Positions 17,571 to 24,428 of a stretch of 64,000 bases of DNA are shown piece by piece. Numbering within the stretch: position 1 is the first letter of the stretch; every line of letters begins with the position of its first letter. The translations under genes and the position numbers were made by a program. The notes under the pieces are model-generated. The model saw only the letters and a program-made list of their open reading frames with translations, was not told the DNA's origin and ran no database searches. Source of the stretch: Mycolicibacterium sphagni (lineage in GTDB: Bacteria > Actinomycetota > Actinomycetes > Mycobacteriales > Mycobacteriaceae); the NCBI RefSeq assembly GCF_013337765.1, contig NZ_VBSB01000003.1, positions 124,001 to 188,000 on the forward strand. The letters run 5' to 3'.

Positions 17571-18224
17571 ATGGAGACAGCCAAGCGCTCGATCCTGTGC
17601 CCCGCTTGTGGGGCACGGCTGACGATGTCCGCGACCGCGACCGCGCCGCGAATCCGCTGCGTCAAATGCGACACCGTTTTCCCAGCCGCTATGGCCGCCA
17701 CGTCGGTGGGAACGCTTCCGCCGCCGTCCGCAGTGCCGCCAGGCTGGTATCCAGACCCTGAAGGCCCCGGGAAACGGTACTGGGATGGGCGCGCGTGGGT
17801 TCCCGCCGTCGCGCCGACGCCACCCCAGGCTCGCATGGGTTCGCCCGTGAAGGGCCTGCTCATCATCGGCGGGGTCATTCTGGCGGGCGGCTGTGTCGCG
17901 GCGATGATCGGCAACAATAGCGATGACAAGCACCCAAAGTCGGACACGGTCTCGCTTGCCCCTGGTGTGACGATGTCGCAATCCGACCTCAAAGATGCGG
18001 CATTTATGGCGACGATCATGCAAGAGGGCATCCCCGTGGCGGATCGCGAAGCCCTCCTGGATACGGCCCACGGCGTGTGCCCCTACCTAGAGATTCGCGG
18101 TAACAACACCCCGTCGCTCCTGGCCGAATTGATGCGAGAACAGCCATCGCTCACCGCGGCGCAGGTGGGCAGATTCGCTCGTGCGGCCATGGAGTCGTTC
18201 TGCCCGGACAAAGTGCCCGGATGA
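17571..18224 (+). CDS. Zinc-ribbon/DUF2510/TM/DUF732 membrane protein
   Basis: A 217-residue mosaic protein. Residues 10-33 form a zinc ribbon (CPACG...CVKCD). Residues 57-78 are a DUF2510 module (PGWYPDPEGPGKRYWDGRAW). One transmembrane helix spans about 94-114. The C-terminal part, about 140-217, is a DUF732 domain with two conserved cysteines (HGVCPYL and ESFCPDK), a mycobacteria-specific extracytoplasmic module of unknown function. Topology would put the zinc ribbon and DUF2510 in the cytoplasm and DUF732 outside. It overlaps the next gene by 4 bases (ATGA), so the two are coexpressed. Confidence 0.75.
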   Translation: METAKRSILCPACGARLTMSATATAPRIRCVKCDTVFPAAMAATSVGTLPPPSAVPPGWYPDPEGPGKRYWDGRAWVPAVAPTPPQARMGSPVKGLLIIGGVILAGGCVAAMIGNNSDDKHPKSDTVSLAPGVTMSQSDLKDAAFMATIMQEGIPVADREALLDTAHGVCPYLEIRGNNTPSLLAELMREQPSLTAAQVGRFARAAMESFCPDKVPG

Positions 18225-18838
18225 ACGCCGAGCCTGCCGATCCAACCGAGCTGGCCGGCGTCGCGGAGATGCACACCGAGGCGGCCGAAGCGTGGTCGCT
18301 GGACGATGCTGACGAGGACTATCCGCTCACCGGTAGCTGGCAGGATCCCGAGCGGCGATGGACACCGCGGCGAGTGACCGTGCTCGCGGTGGTGGCCAGC
18401 GTCGTCGCGATCGCCGCCGTGGGTGGACTGGCAGCGTGGAAGCTGCGTGACCAGAACCGGAGCAGTGCGCCCGACAAGTTGATGGTCGTCGTGGCCACCG
18501 AGACTGCGACCACTGTTGTCGCCGTCCCTGCGCCAGTGACCGTCACGCAGACCGCCAAGGCATTGCCGCCGCCCGCGCCATCCCGGACTTCACCGCTGCC
18601 CGCGCGCCAGTTCTCGGCCATAGACCGCGCGTTCATCTCCAGGCTGGTCAACGACGGCTGGCACATCACGAGCGCCGACGCGATGGTCACCAATGCGCAC
18701 GTGGTCTGCACGCTGGTCCACCAGGGCGCATCACTGGAGTATGTCAACAATCGGGTGGCGAACGACGCCGCGGTGGACATGATCGCGGCGTCGATGTTCA
18801 CCGCGGCTGCGATGCAGACCTATCCAGACTGCCCCTGA
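18221..18838 (+). CDS. DUF732 membrane protein, partner of the preceding gene
   Basis: A 205-residue protein with an acidic cytoplasmic N-terminus (residues 1-50), one transmembrane helix (about 52-73), a threonine/proline-rich linker (about 85-128) and a C-terminal DUF732 domain (about 131-205) with cysteines in HVVCTLV and YPDCP, likely a disulfide. It starts inside the stop of the previous gene (ATGA), so translation is coupled. Two different DUF732 ectodomains made from one message suggest an envelope complex, which is inference. Confidence 0.75.
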   Translation: MNAEPADPTELAGVAEMHTEAAEAWSLDDADEDYPLTGSWQDPERRWTPRRVTVLAVVASVVAIAAVGGLAAWKLRDQNRSSAPDKLMVVVATETATTVVAVPAPVTVTQTAKALPPPAPSRTSPLPARQFSAIDRAFISRLVNDGWHITSADAMVTNAHVVCTLVHQGASLEYVNNRVANDAAVDMIAASMFTAAAMQTYPDCP

Positions 18839-18872
18839 ACGCAAAAGAAGCCCCGCCCCCCAACTGACAGGA

Positions 18873-19829
18873 CTACAGAGTTAGCCATTCCTGGACGAAC
18901 GCGGTGAGCGCCAAGACCGAGAGATGGCGGCCGATGCACTGATGTAGCCCCGTGCCGAAGTCCAGGCGTCCCCCCGGGCCGTCTGCTGGCGCGCCTACGC
19001 ACAGCTCCACCCGCGAGCCAGCCGGGATCTCGACGCCGGCCACCGTGACGGCTGCGGTGGTCTCTCGGGTGATGGTCGTGGAGACGGTCCCTACGAGTTC
19101 ATCAACGAAGTCTGCGACCCGTTGCGGCCCTTCACGCAATTCGTCGTAAAGTTCCGGCTTAACAAGAAACTCTCGAACCGCATTGTTGGCCGCAGCCGCG
19201 AGTGCCTCGTGTCCGGCGAGGACGAGCATCTCGACCAGATCAACTGCCTCGGCATCGTCGATCGGATTGCCCGCCTGGTCCACTAACTTGGACAGAAAGG
19301 CCGTGCGGTGCTCGGATACGGCTTGGGGTAATTCCTCACGGTATGAGATGCCGGTCATCGCGAAGAACACGTGGTCAGCGAACAGAGACCCAATTTCAGA
19401 GGTCATCACCGCCTTACCGCTCGCCACCGCGACCGCTACCGAATCGATTGCCGCTGCCGCCCGCTCCCGCAGCGGCGATGACATGTCCGCGTTGACTTCT
19501 CGGCGCCTCAGCAGCGGCCGTGTGAGGTCCACCGCACGCCGCGTTGGACTCGGGGCGGTCCGAACGTATCGATTCGGATCAAGCAACACCTCAAGCATGT
19601 CCTCACGACGTGTCAGGTAGTAGGCGGTCCCGTCCCGAAGGCCATCGGTGACGATGACAACCGGGCCAATGCTGCGGAGGTCCGCCCAGTACTTCCGCGT
19701 GTCCTCCCAGAAGGAATCGAGCGACAGCACACCGGGACCGACTACCGGGCAATCACCCATTAGAGGAACGCGCCCAATTGAGGCGAGAAATATCGAAGGC
19801 CACCCCATCGGGCCAGGTCGGACCGCCAA
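18873..19829 (-). CDS. Degenerate cytochrome P450-like protein
   Basis: A 318-residue P450 homologue, about 80-100 residues short of a normal bacterial P450. The heme-thiolate motif FGTGLHQCIG is intact (Cys298), and an I-helix-like LVLAGHEALAAA is present with AGHEA instead of AGxxT. The K-helix ExxR motif is lost: the place reads DELVG, with Gly247 for the invariant Arg. The meander between IPAG and the heme loop is shortened by roughly 14 residues. The start is a TTG with the site gggggaggg 9 bases before it; ATGs at 19808 and 19760 are alternatives. It may bind heme but classical monooxygenase activity is doubtful. Confidence 0.7.
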   Translation of the reverse strand: MAVRPGPMGWPSIFLASIGRVPLMGDCPVVGPGVLSLDSFWEDTRKYWADLRSIGPVVIVTDGLRDGTAYYLTRREDMLEVLLDPNRYVRTAPSPTRRAVDLTRPLLRRREVNADMSSPLRERAAAAIDSVAVAVASGKAVMTSEIGSLFADHVFFAMTGISYREELPQAVSEHRTAFLSKLVDQAGNPIDDAEAVDLVEMLVLAGHEALAAAANNAVREFLVKPELYDELREGPQRVADFVDELVGTVSTTITRETTAAVTVAGVEIPAGSRVELCVGAPADGPGGRLDFGTGLHQCIGRHLSVLALTAFVQEWLTL

Positions 19830-19968
19830 TCAACTTTTCCCTCCCCCGGTTAGAAATCGGGCGAAGGGTCCGGGCCGTCAAGTTTCGAGCCCCGTAAAAA
19901 AATGCTGAAAGGCGGTCCGGGCTGCGGGCATGGCCCACCCATCGATAAATCTGGCCGTCGGCCGTCAT
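19753..19968 (-). CDS. Possible small protein coupled to the 47-residue gene
   Basis: A 71-residue reading frame (begins MTADGQIYRWVGHARSPDRL) whose ATG overlaps the stop of the upstream small gene as ATGA. It overlaps the P450 start region by 77 bases in another frame, which argues against both being used in full. I recognise no domain. It may be the decayed tail of the leftward operon. Confidence 0.25.
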   Translation of the reverse strand: MTADGQIYRWVGHARSPDRLSAFFYGARNLTARTLRPISNRGREKLIGGPTWPDGVAFDISRLNWARSSNG

Positions 19969-20108
19969 GCGTCGCTCGGTCGAACGAGCGCCAGCAGCCG
20001 GTGCCGCCGCGCCTGCCACGCCTGCCGAGCGCGGTGATACTCGGCCTCGGTCTCGTAGCGCTTGCCCAAGAACAGCCGGCCAGCCGACGGCTCAATCCGG
20101 CGCCGCAT
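19965..20108 (-). CDS. 47-residue basic protein after the small terminase
   Basis: A very short gene that starts at an ATG overlapping the small-terminase stop (TAATG) and ends overlapping the ATG of the next frame. It encodes an Arg-rich helical peptide beginning MRRRIEPSAGRLFLGKRYE with a net strong positive charge, suggesting nucleic-acid contact. The tight overlap on both sides supports translation. No family is recognised. Confidence 0.45.
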   Translation of the reverse strand: MRRRIEPSAGRLFLGKRYETEAEYHRARQAWQARRHRLLALVRPSDA

Positions 20109-20473
20109 TAGGCACCCGCCGCCGTGTAGATACCCCGCACACCGATCCGGCGCTGCGGACGCCGCTGGCCGCCCTCATCCTCATCTCCCGCCGGCAACCG
20201 CAACGCCGCCAACACCCGCGCCAACGCAATCCGCAACTGTCGGGCCTCGGTCAGCGCCGGATGAGCTTTCGACCCGTGTGGACCATCGACCACCAGGCCC
20301 TCACGCTCGGAGATGCCGTGCAACTCGTCGAGCTGATCCACCGTGCGCACTGCCTCGCGCAACAGCGCGAGCTCGTGCTCCTCCAGCTCGTATTTGGTCA
20401 GCACGTCACGCCACAACCGGGCGCCGGCTGCTCTCGTTCCCTTCGGCACAGGCTGTGTTTTAGCGGCCATCAT
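20108..20473 (-). CDS. P27-type phage terminase small subunit
   Basis: A 121-residue protein resembling the P27 family of small terminases: ARLWRDVLTKYELEEHELALLREAVRTVDQL, a short linker with HGSKAHPALTEARQLRIALARVLAALRLP, and an Arg-rich tail. In phages this subunit recognises the pac/cos site and recruits the large terminase ATPase. No large terminase is present here, so, as in phage satellites, it could redirect a helper phage's packaging motor to element DNA. Two adjacent ATGs (20473, 20470) follow the site gaggtag. Confidence 0.75.
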   Translation of the reverse strand: MMAAKTQPVPKGTRAAGARLWRDVLTKYELEEHELALLREAVRTVDQLDELHGISEREGLVVDGPHGSKAHPALTEARQLRIALARVLAALRLPAGDEDEGGQRRPQRRIGVRGIYTAAGA

Positions 20474-20523
20474 CTACCTCGATTCACTCGAATCATTCTG
20501 GGCCATAACACCTTTCGCGCATC

Positions 20524-20931
20524 CTATCGCACGCCGTAGCCTTGAATTGGCGTCGTTTCAGCCCTCACACACCGCGAAAGCAACACTGGCGGTGTCACCT
20601 GGTCTTTTGTCTCAAAAAAATAGGCCCTCTGACCTGCGGTTATTGTGCTGTTGGGCTGCAATGCATTCCGAGCACCTTGGACCGCTTCGGCCGCCTGGTC
20701 GATCCAGTCCTCGATGGTGTCGGGACTGGCGGCCATGATCGCCGCAGCGGTGGCGGTGATGCGTTCAAGGTCGGCGGCGGTCAGGGTGACGGCGTAGCCG
20801 ACACCGGTAGCAGACGTGAAGCGCAGGGTGGCGGCGTAGCCGGTGCTGTCGCGGCGGGGGCATACCCACACGGCGGCATCACCATTGGTGGCTAGCCACT
20901 TGTGAACGGTGCCTACCTCTAGTTCTTTCAC
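20524..20931 (-). CDS. Hypothetical protein between prohead protease and small terminase
   Basis: A 135-residue protein, start overlapping the protease stop (ATGA). The N-terminal half looks like a small beta domain (VHKWLATNGDAAVWVCPRRDSTGYAATLRF), followed by an alanine-rich helix (LTAADLERITATAAAIMAA). It occupies the place where phages of this type carry the major capsid gene, but at this length and composition it is not an HK97 capsid protein. Function unknown. Confidence 0.6.
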   Translation of the reverse strand: MKELEVGTVHKWLATNGDAAVWVCPRRDSTGYAATLRFTSATGVGYAVTLTAADLERITATAAAIMAASPDTIEDWIDQAAEAVQGARNALQPNSTITAGQRAYFFETKDQVTPPVLLSRCVRAETTPIQGYGVR

Positions 20932-21674
20932 GGCGTCACCTTGGTGATGCGGGCACCGACATAGGCCGGGTCACGCACGACGGCGACATCGACCAGGCGG
21001 GCACCGCGCACCGTGCGCAGCGGGTAGCCGTCCCGCTCGGTCCAACGGTCGAACACTGGTGCACCCGCGAACGCGATAGACAGGCTGGAGTACTCACCGC
21101 GCAGCCACCGACGCAACCAGGATGCGTGATCGCGGTCGATGCGGGCCTCTATCACCACGCCGCCTGTGGTCTGCCGCAGTTCGGTTACCCGGCCGAGGGG
21201 CGGGCGCTCGTAGTCGTGCGCCTCGATCAGCGGGCATGAGGTGGGCAGGTAGTCGAACGACTGGCGGTCGAACTGCTCGACGGCCAAGATGCCGCTGACT
21301 GCCACCACGGCGCTGGGTTGGTCGTACGGGACCGCGATGCCGTTGATTCGCCCGACCGTTTCGGACGTGATCGACACGCTACGGATGACACCGGCCGCGC
21401 CGGGGTTGAACCGCAGCGCCGTGGTCTCGTAGCCGCGCGCGAACAGCAGCTCACCGCCCGCCGGTGAGGCCGGCAACTGGGCGCTCAGTTGACGCTGGGA
21501 ACGCGCGAACCGCGCGATCGCCGGTTCGAGCGAGTAGTCCTCGGCGCGGATAAACCCCGCGATCCACGGTCGCCGCGTGAGCCAGCGGACTTCGTCGGGA
21601 CGCACCCAGGCGGGCAGCCCTTTGACCCAGTCAGGCAGCTCGGTGGCCGGAGAGCGCTGTTGCGCCCCAGGCAT
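20928..21674 (-). CDS. HK97-type prohead protease
   Basis: A 248-residue protein whose C-terminal 140 residues match the HK97/U35 (S78) prohead protease family: GRINGIAVPYDQPSAV, the catalytic histidine region SCPLIEAHDYERPPLGRV (His153), and the serine region EYSSLSIAFAG (Ser197/199), ending in LVDVAVVRDPAYVGARI. The first about 100 residues are an extension without a recognised domain. In phages it matures the capsid by cutting the scaffold. No capsid gene accompanies it. It overlaps both neighbours by 1-4 bases. Confidence 0.82.
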   Translation of the reverse strand: MPGAQQRSPATELPDWVKGLPAWVRPDEVRWLTRRPWIAGFIRAEDYSLEPAIARFARSQRQLSAQLPASPAGGELLFARGYETTALRFNPGAAGVIRSVSITSETVGRINGIAVPYDQPSAVVAVSGILAVEQFDRQSFDYLPTSCPLIEAHDYERPPLGRVTELRQTTGGVVIEARIDRDHASWLRRWLRGEYSSLSIAFAGAPVFDRWTERDGYPLRTVRGARLVDVAVVRDPAYVGARITKVTP

Positions 21675-22015
21675 CAGAAGCCCCGCACAATGTCGTCGTA
21701 GCGAGTGTCCCCCTGCTGCCGTTGTTTCGCCTGCACTCGCGCGCGTATCTGCTTAACCGGATCATTCGCGGCGGCCTCGGCACGCCGAGCGGCTTCGCGG
21801 GCCCGGGCTTCAGCCACTGCGGCAGCCCGCTCCGCGAAGAGGGATCGGGCGGTTTCTCGTGTGACGCACCGCAGACCGACATCGTCGAGGAATACGCTGT
21901 CGCCGATGCGGTCGGCGAGCTGGTCGACCGACGTACCCAGCCCTTCGGCGACCAGTGCACCGAGGGGCACCAGCCGGTCTAGATCAAGCTCCACGTCGTC
22001 TTCAGACACAGTCAT
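21674..22015 (-). CDS. Hypothetical acidic/coiled-coil protein upstream of the prohead protease
   Basis: A 113-residue protein. The acidic N-terminal half (VSEDDVELDLDRLVPLGALVAE) leads to LADRIGDSVFLDDVGLRCVT, then a long Ala/Arg/Glu helix (AEARAREAARRAEAAAND) probably forming a coiled coil, and a basic tail. The ATG at 22015 is used because the upstream part overlaps the HTH gene. In phages a coiled-coil protein next to the protease may act as scaffold, but this is only positional inference. Confidence 0.6.
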   Translation of the reverse strand: MTVSEDDVELDLDRLVPLGALVAEGLGTSVDQLADRIGDSVFLDDVGLRCVTRETARSLFAERAAAVAEARAREAARRAEAAANDPVKQIRARVQAKQRQQGDTRYDDIVRGF

Positions 22016-22343
22016 GTTGTCGCCCTTCGTTTTTGGCCAGCACATACTCGGTCACCGTCGCCCTGTTGAACACCCATACGCCGCCATCGACTTGGACGCC
22101 ATCGAGATCATTGGCAATCCGGGTGACGTAGCGCGTCGAGCAGTCGAGCAGTTTGGCGGCGGTGGCCGCTCCGATGAGGTCATGTCTCGATTCTGGCTGT
22201 CCCGCTTCAGGTTCGGTTCCGGCCTCGGAACCGTCCATGAGCGATTCGAGATGTCGGCGGATCCGCTCGGGAACATCGCGACCCCGGTAAAGCCTGGCCA
22301 CGATCTGCGCGCAATGCCGGGCGGCGGCGAGGTCGAATGTCAC
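22002..22343 (-). CDS. Helix-turn-helix protein (excisionase-like)
   Basis: A 113-residue protein starting with GTG in a GTGA overlap with the preceding gene. The C-terminal half is a winged HTH of the MerR/excisionase type: DLIGAATAAKLLDCSTRYVT followed by RIANDLDGVQVDGGVWVF and NRATVTEYV. The N-terminal half is helical. Such proteins serve as excisionases or regulators in integrative elements. It is the best candidate for a recombination directionality factor here, though far from the integrase. Confidence 0.6.
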   Translation of the reverse strand: MTFDLAAARHCAQIVARLYRGRDVPERIRRHLESLMDGSEAGTEPEAGQPESRHDLIGAATAAKLLDCSTRYVTRIANDLDGVQVDGGVWVFNRATVTEYVLAKNEGRQHDCV

Positions 22344-22522
22344 GCCAACCCCTGCGGTTCGGCGGCGAGGGCATCGACGGCCGCGACGATCGCCGCCGCG
22401 AGTTGAATTGCCTCTCCCCGGGTCGCTGTGAAGCGGAGCGGGCCTATGGAGATGAGCACGCGAGTGCGGCCGTCGTCGACTGTTACCGATGAACCGAGGT
22501 CGCGCTTGGCGAGGAGTCTCAT
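22340..22522 (-). CDS. 60-residue hypothetical protein
   Basis: A short gene overlapping both neighbours by 4 bases (ATGA upstream, GTGA downstream). The sequence alternates beta strands (GSSVTVDDGRTRVLISIGPL) and a C-terminal helix (TRGEAIQLAAAIVAAVDALA). The overlaps and codon use support it. No family recognised. Confidence 0.6.
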   Translation of the reverse strand: MRLLAKRDLGSSVTVDDGRTRVLISIGPLRFTATRGEAIQLAAAIVAAVDALAAEPQGLA

Positions 22523-22803
22523 GCCGTCCTCCTTGGCCGTCCAACAGATTTCGGCCGATTGACCAGACCGGCAACGACACCGAAGGGCCTTCGGCTCCGA
22601 GGTAGCGCCTCATACCAAGCACGACAACGCATTAGCGATGGGCACTGAGCGCATAACCGTTTGGCGGCCTGCTCGGCGTACTCGGCGTCCTCGGGATCAG
22701 TGCCGACCTCGGCCAGATCGAAGAGCGTTGCCCTGCCCCTACAGCGGGCACCCGGCAGGGCTGGCGCCAGCCCGACAGCATCGAAGAGATCCATGGCGCT
22801 CAC
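22519..22803 (-). CDS. WhiB-family iron-sulfur regulator
   Basis: A 94-residue WhiB-like protein. The four cluster cysteines are at Cys21, Cys51, Cys54 and Cys60 (C-x29-CAQC-x5-C), which would hold a [4Fe-4S] cluster; the usual GVWGG turn appears as FGVVAG, followed by a basic tail (RPKSVGRPRRTA) for DNA contact. WhiB proteins bind SigA region 4 and change promoter choice. Phage-borne versions are known. It starts with GTG in a GTGA overlap; ATG at 22794 is an alternative. Confidence 0.85.
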   Translation of the reverse strand: MSAMDLFDAVGLAPALPGARCRGRATLFDLAEVGTDPEDAEYAEQAAKRLCAQCPSLMRCRAWYEALPRSRRPFGVVAGLVNRPKSVGRPRRTA

Positions 22804-23078
22804 TGGACCCTCCGCAGCCCCGGTCCACCCTGGTTGGCGAGGTCGTACTGACGGATCGCCTCGCGCAGCTTCGCGATGTCGCGCTGATCGATCGCGTATG
22901 GACCTAGTTCGATGTGCAGCCCGCCGGCTTGGTCGTAGACCAACCGCATCGGCAGCGTGATCCAGCTGTCGGTCTCGTCTATCCGCGGCTCGATCACGCC
23001 AAGGTCGGCGACGACCTCACGGCCGACTTCGGCGTTGGCCGCGGCGTAGTTCGCATCAAGTAGTGGGAAGTCGGTCAT
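22800..23078 (-). CDS. Hypothetical 92-residue protein, first gene after the iteron region
   Basis: A small acidic protein (MTDFPLLDANYAAANAEVGR, later WITLPMRLVYDQAGGLHIELGPYAI and DIAKLREAIRQYDLAN). The ATG at 23078 follows gagaggaacc, a good ribosome site; an upstream in-frame extension would run through the iterons and is rejected. It heads the gene set that includes whiB and is preceded by 150 bases packed with GTGCGTCC repeats. No family recognised. Confidence 0.65.
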   Translation of the reverse strand: MTDFPLLDANYAAANAEVGREVVADLGVIEPRIDETDSWITLPMRLVYDQAGGLHIELGPYAIDQRDIAKLREAIRQYDLANQGGPGLRRVQ

Positions 23079-23111
23079 TGCTGGTTCCTCTCTGAGTGTG
23101 GGTATTAGGCA

Positions 23112-23266
23112 GTGCGTCCCGGTGCGGCCCAGTGCGTCCCGATGCACACGGACGCACCCAGTGCGTGAGTGCGTCCGTGCGTCCCTCTCTATGGGGACGC
23201 ACCGCACGGGACGCACCTTGGGAGCGCATCACGACTCCACTTCCTGCGTTGAAGGTTGGGACGCAC
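23112..23266. repeat. Iteron cluster: eight exact GTGCGTCC copies in both orientations
   Basis: Forward copies (GTGCGTCC) start at 23112, 23132, 23169 and 23177; reverse copies (GGACGCAC) start at 23150, 23195, 23209 and 23259. Near-copies (GTGCGGCC at 23122, GTGCGTGA at 23161) lie among them. Seven copies fall in the gap between the replication ATPase gene and the 92-residue gene, and one inside the ATPase 3' end. The arrangement fits a replication origin bound by an element protein, or a dense operator for the downstream genes. Confidence 0.8.
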
Positions 23267-24428
23267 CCGAATCAGCAGTCAGGCAGTAGCCGACCGACCG
23301 ATTCCTGCCGGGTTCCTCTGCTAGTTCGCCATCGACGACGAGATGGTCGACCGCATCTCTGACTGTCCCGTCACGGGCCGGGTAACCGGCCTTCCGCAGG
23401 TGCGTGAGCAGCCTGCGGCGCGATTCGACTCGCCCGCCGGGCAACTCGGCGAGGGTCGAGACGATCGCCGCGCGCAGTTCGGCGCTCGGATCATCCGCCG
23501 CACTGTCTCCCGGTTCGTCGCCGGCTTGAGGCTTCGGCGCGTGGAGGGTCAGGAAATCCGGGCCGTTATCGGTGTCGTCCACTACCAGCGTCCCGAGGAA
23601 CACGGCCGACCCGTCACTGTCGCGGCCGTGCATCTCCACTTGGCCGGGTCGATCCTTGGTGGAGTACACCAGCGATCGGCCCCTGCGGCGCCGTCCGAAT
23701 CGTTCCTTGCGGACCAACGCGAACCGGACTCCATCGACGACGTTGCCTTTGTGCACGGTGCCGTAGGCGTCACCGCGTAGCGGGTCGGCGTTGAGGGGCA
23801 GATGGTCGCATTCGAGCACGGCAGCGCCAGCGGCCTTGAATGGTTCGACCAGTCGGCGGCGAACCGCAGACCAGCCTTCAAGGTCGATTTTCACGCCATG
23901 CAGCACCATTGCCTCGTTGACGCCATCGAACACGACCAGCGTCGGCCTGACTGCAAGCAACGGATCTAGGCTGCGAGCGGGCTTGGTGGGTGCCACAAAC
24001 CGCAACCCCTGCTCGATCGTCGCGGCGTCCAAGCCGATCCGCTGTAGACGTTCGACTGTTGAGGCCGGGGTCGACTCCTCGAAATGTATGTAGACGACGA
24101 GGTTTCCGGCGGTCAGTTCGGCTGTGACGCAGGCGAGTGCAAACCATGTCTTCCCAGCGGCCGTGTGCGCGATTACGGCGTGTTCAAGGCCGGGGTAGAG
24201 CATTCGTTGGCCGTCGGTGCGCACGACACCGACAGTCGGTGCCAGGGGCTCGATTTCGCCGCGCAGGTAGGGGCCAAGATCGAACGGCTCCCATGTGGTC
24301 AGTGTCGGCTCGCCGGCCTGGCCGCCGTCGTCGGGCGGGGGCTCGGGAGGACCGGGATCGTCAGCGGGCCAATCAGATTCAACTTCGGCACCATTGAAGA
24401 TCGGATCGTTGAACAGGCCACTAGTCAT
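23229..24428 (-). CDS. RecA-like replication ATPase (DnaB/RepA-type helicase core)
   Basis: A 399-residue AAA/RecA-fold ATPase. A Pro/Asp-rich leader (1-45) precedes Walker A (AHTAAGKTW, GKT at 92-94) and Walker B (TLVVFDG, Asp168), and later DHLPLN and KDRPGQVE blocks typical of phage RepA/DnaB-like ATPases. The last about 90 residues look like a winged helix (RRRLLTHLRKAGYPARDGTVRDAVDHL). The first glycine of Walker A is replaced by Ala. The ATG at 24428 overlaps the end of the DnaB-N-like gene by 8 bases. Likely the element's own helicase or helicase loader. Confidence 0.75.
   Translation of the reverse strand: MTSGLFNDPIFNGAEVESDWPADDPGPPEPPPDDGGQAGEPTLTTWEPFDLGPYLRGEIEPLAPTVGVVRTDGQRMLYPGLEHAVIAHTAAGKTWFALACVTAELTAGNLVVYIHFEESTPASTVERLQRIGLDAATIEQGLRFVAPTKPARSLDPLLAVRPTLVVFDGVNEAMVLHGVKIDLEGWSAVRRRLVEPFKAAGAAVLECDHLPLNADPLRGDAYGTVHKGNVVDGVRFALVRKERFGRRRRGRSLVYSTKDRPGQVEMHGRDSDGSAVFLGTLVVDDTDNGPDFLTLHAPKPQAGDEPGDSAADDPSAELRAAIVSTLAELPGGRVESRRRLLTHLRKAGYPARDGTVRDAVDHLVVDGELAEEPGRNRSVGYCLTADSGASQPSTQEVES

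Noticed and set aside
20524-20931. 135-residue protein as the missing major capsid protein
   Set aside because: Far too short for an HK97-fold capsid and lacks the glycine/asparagine-rich pattern of such proteins; left as unknown.
23112-23266. Repeat cluster as a CRISPR array
   Set aside because: Repeats are 8 bases, occur in both orientations and have irregular short spacing; no cas genes are nearby.
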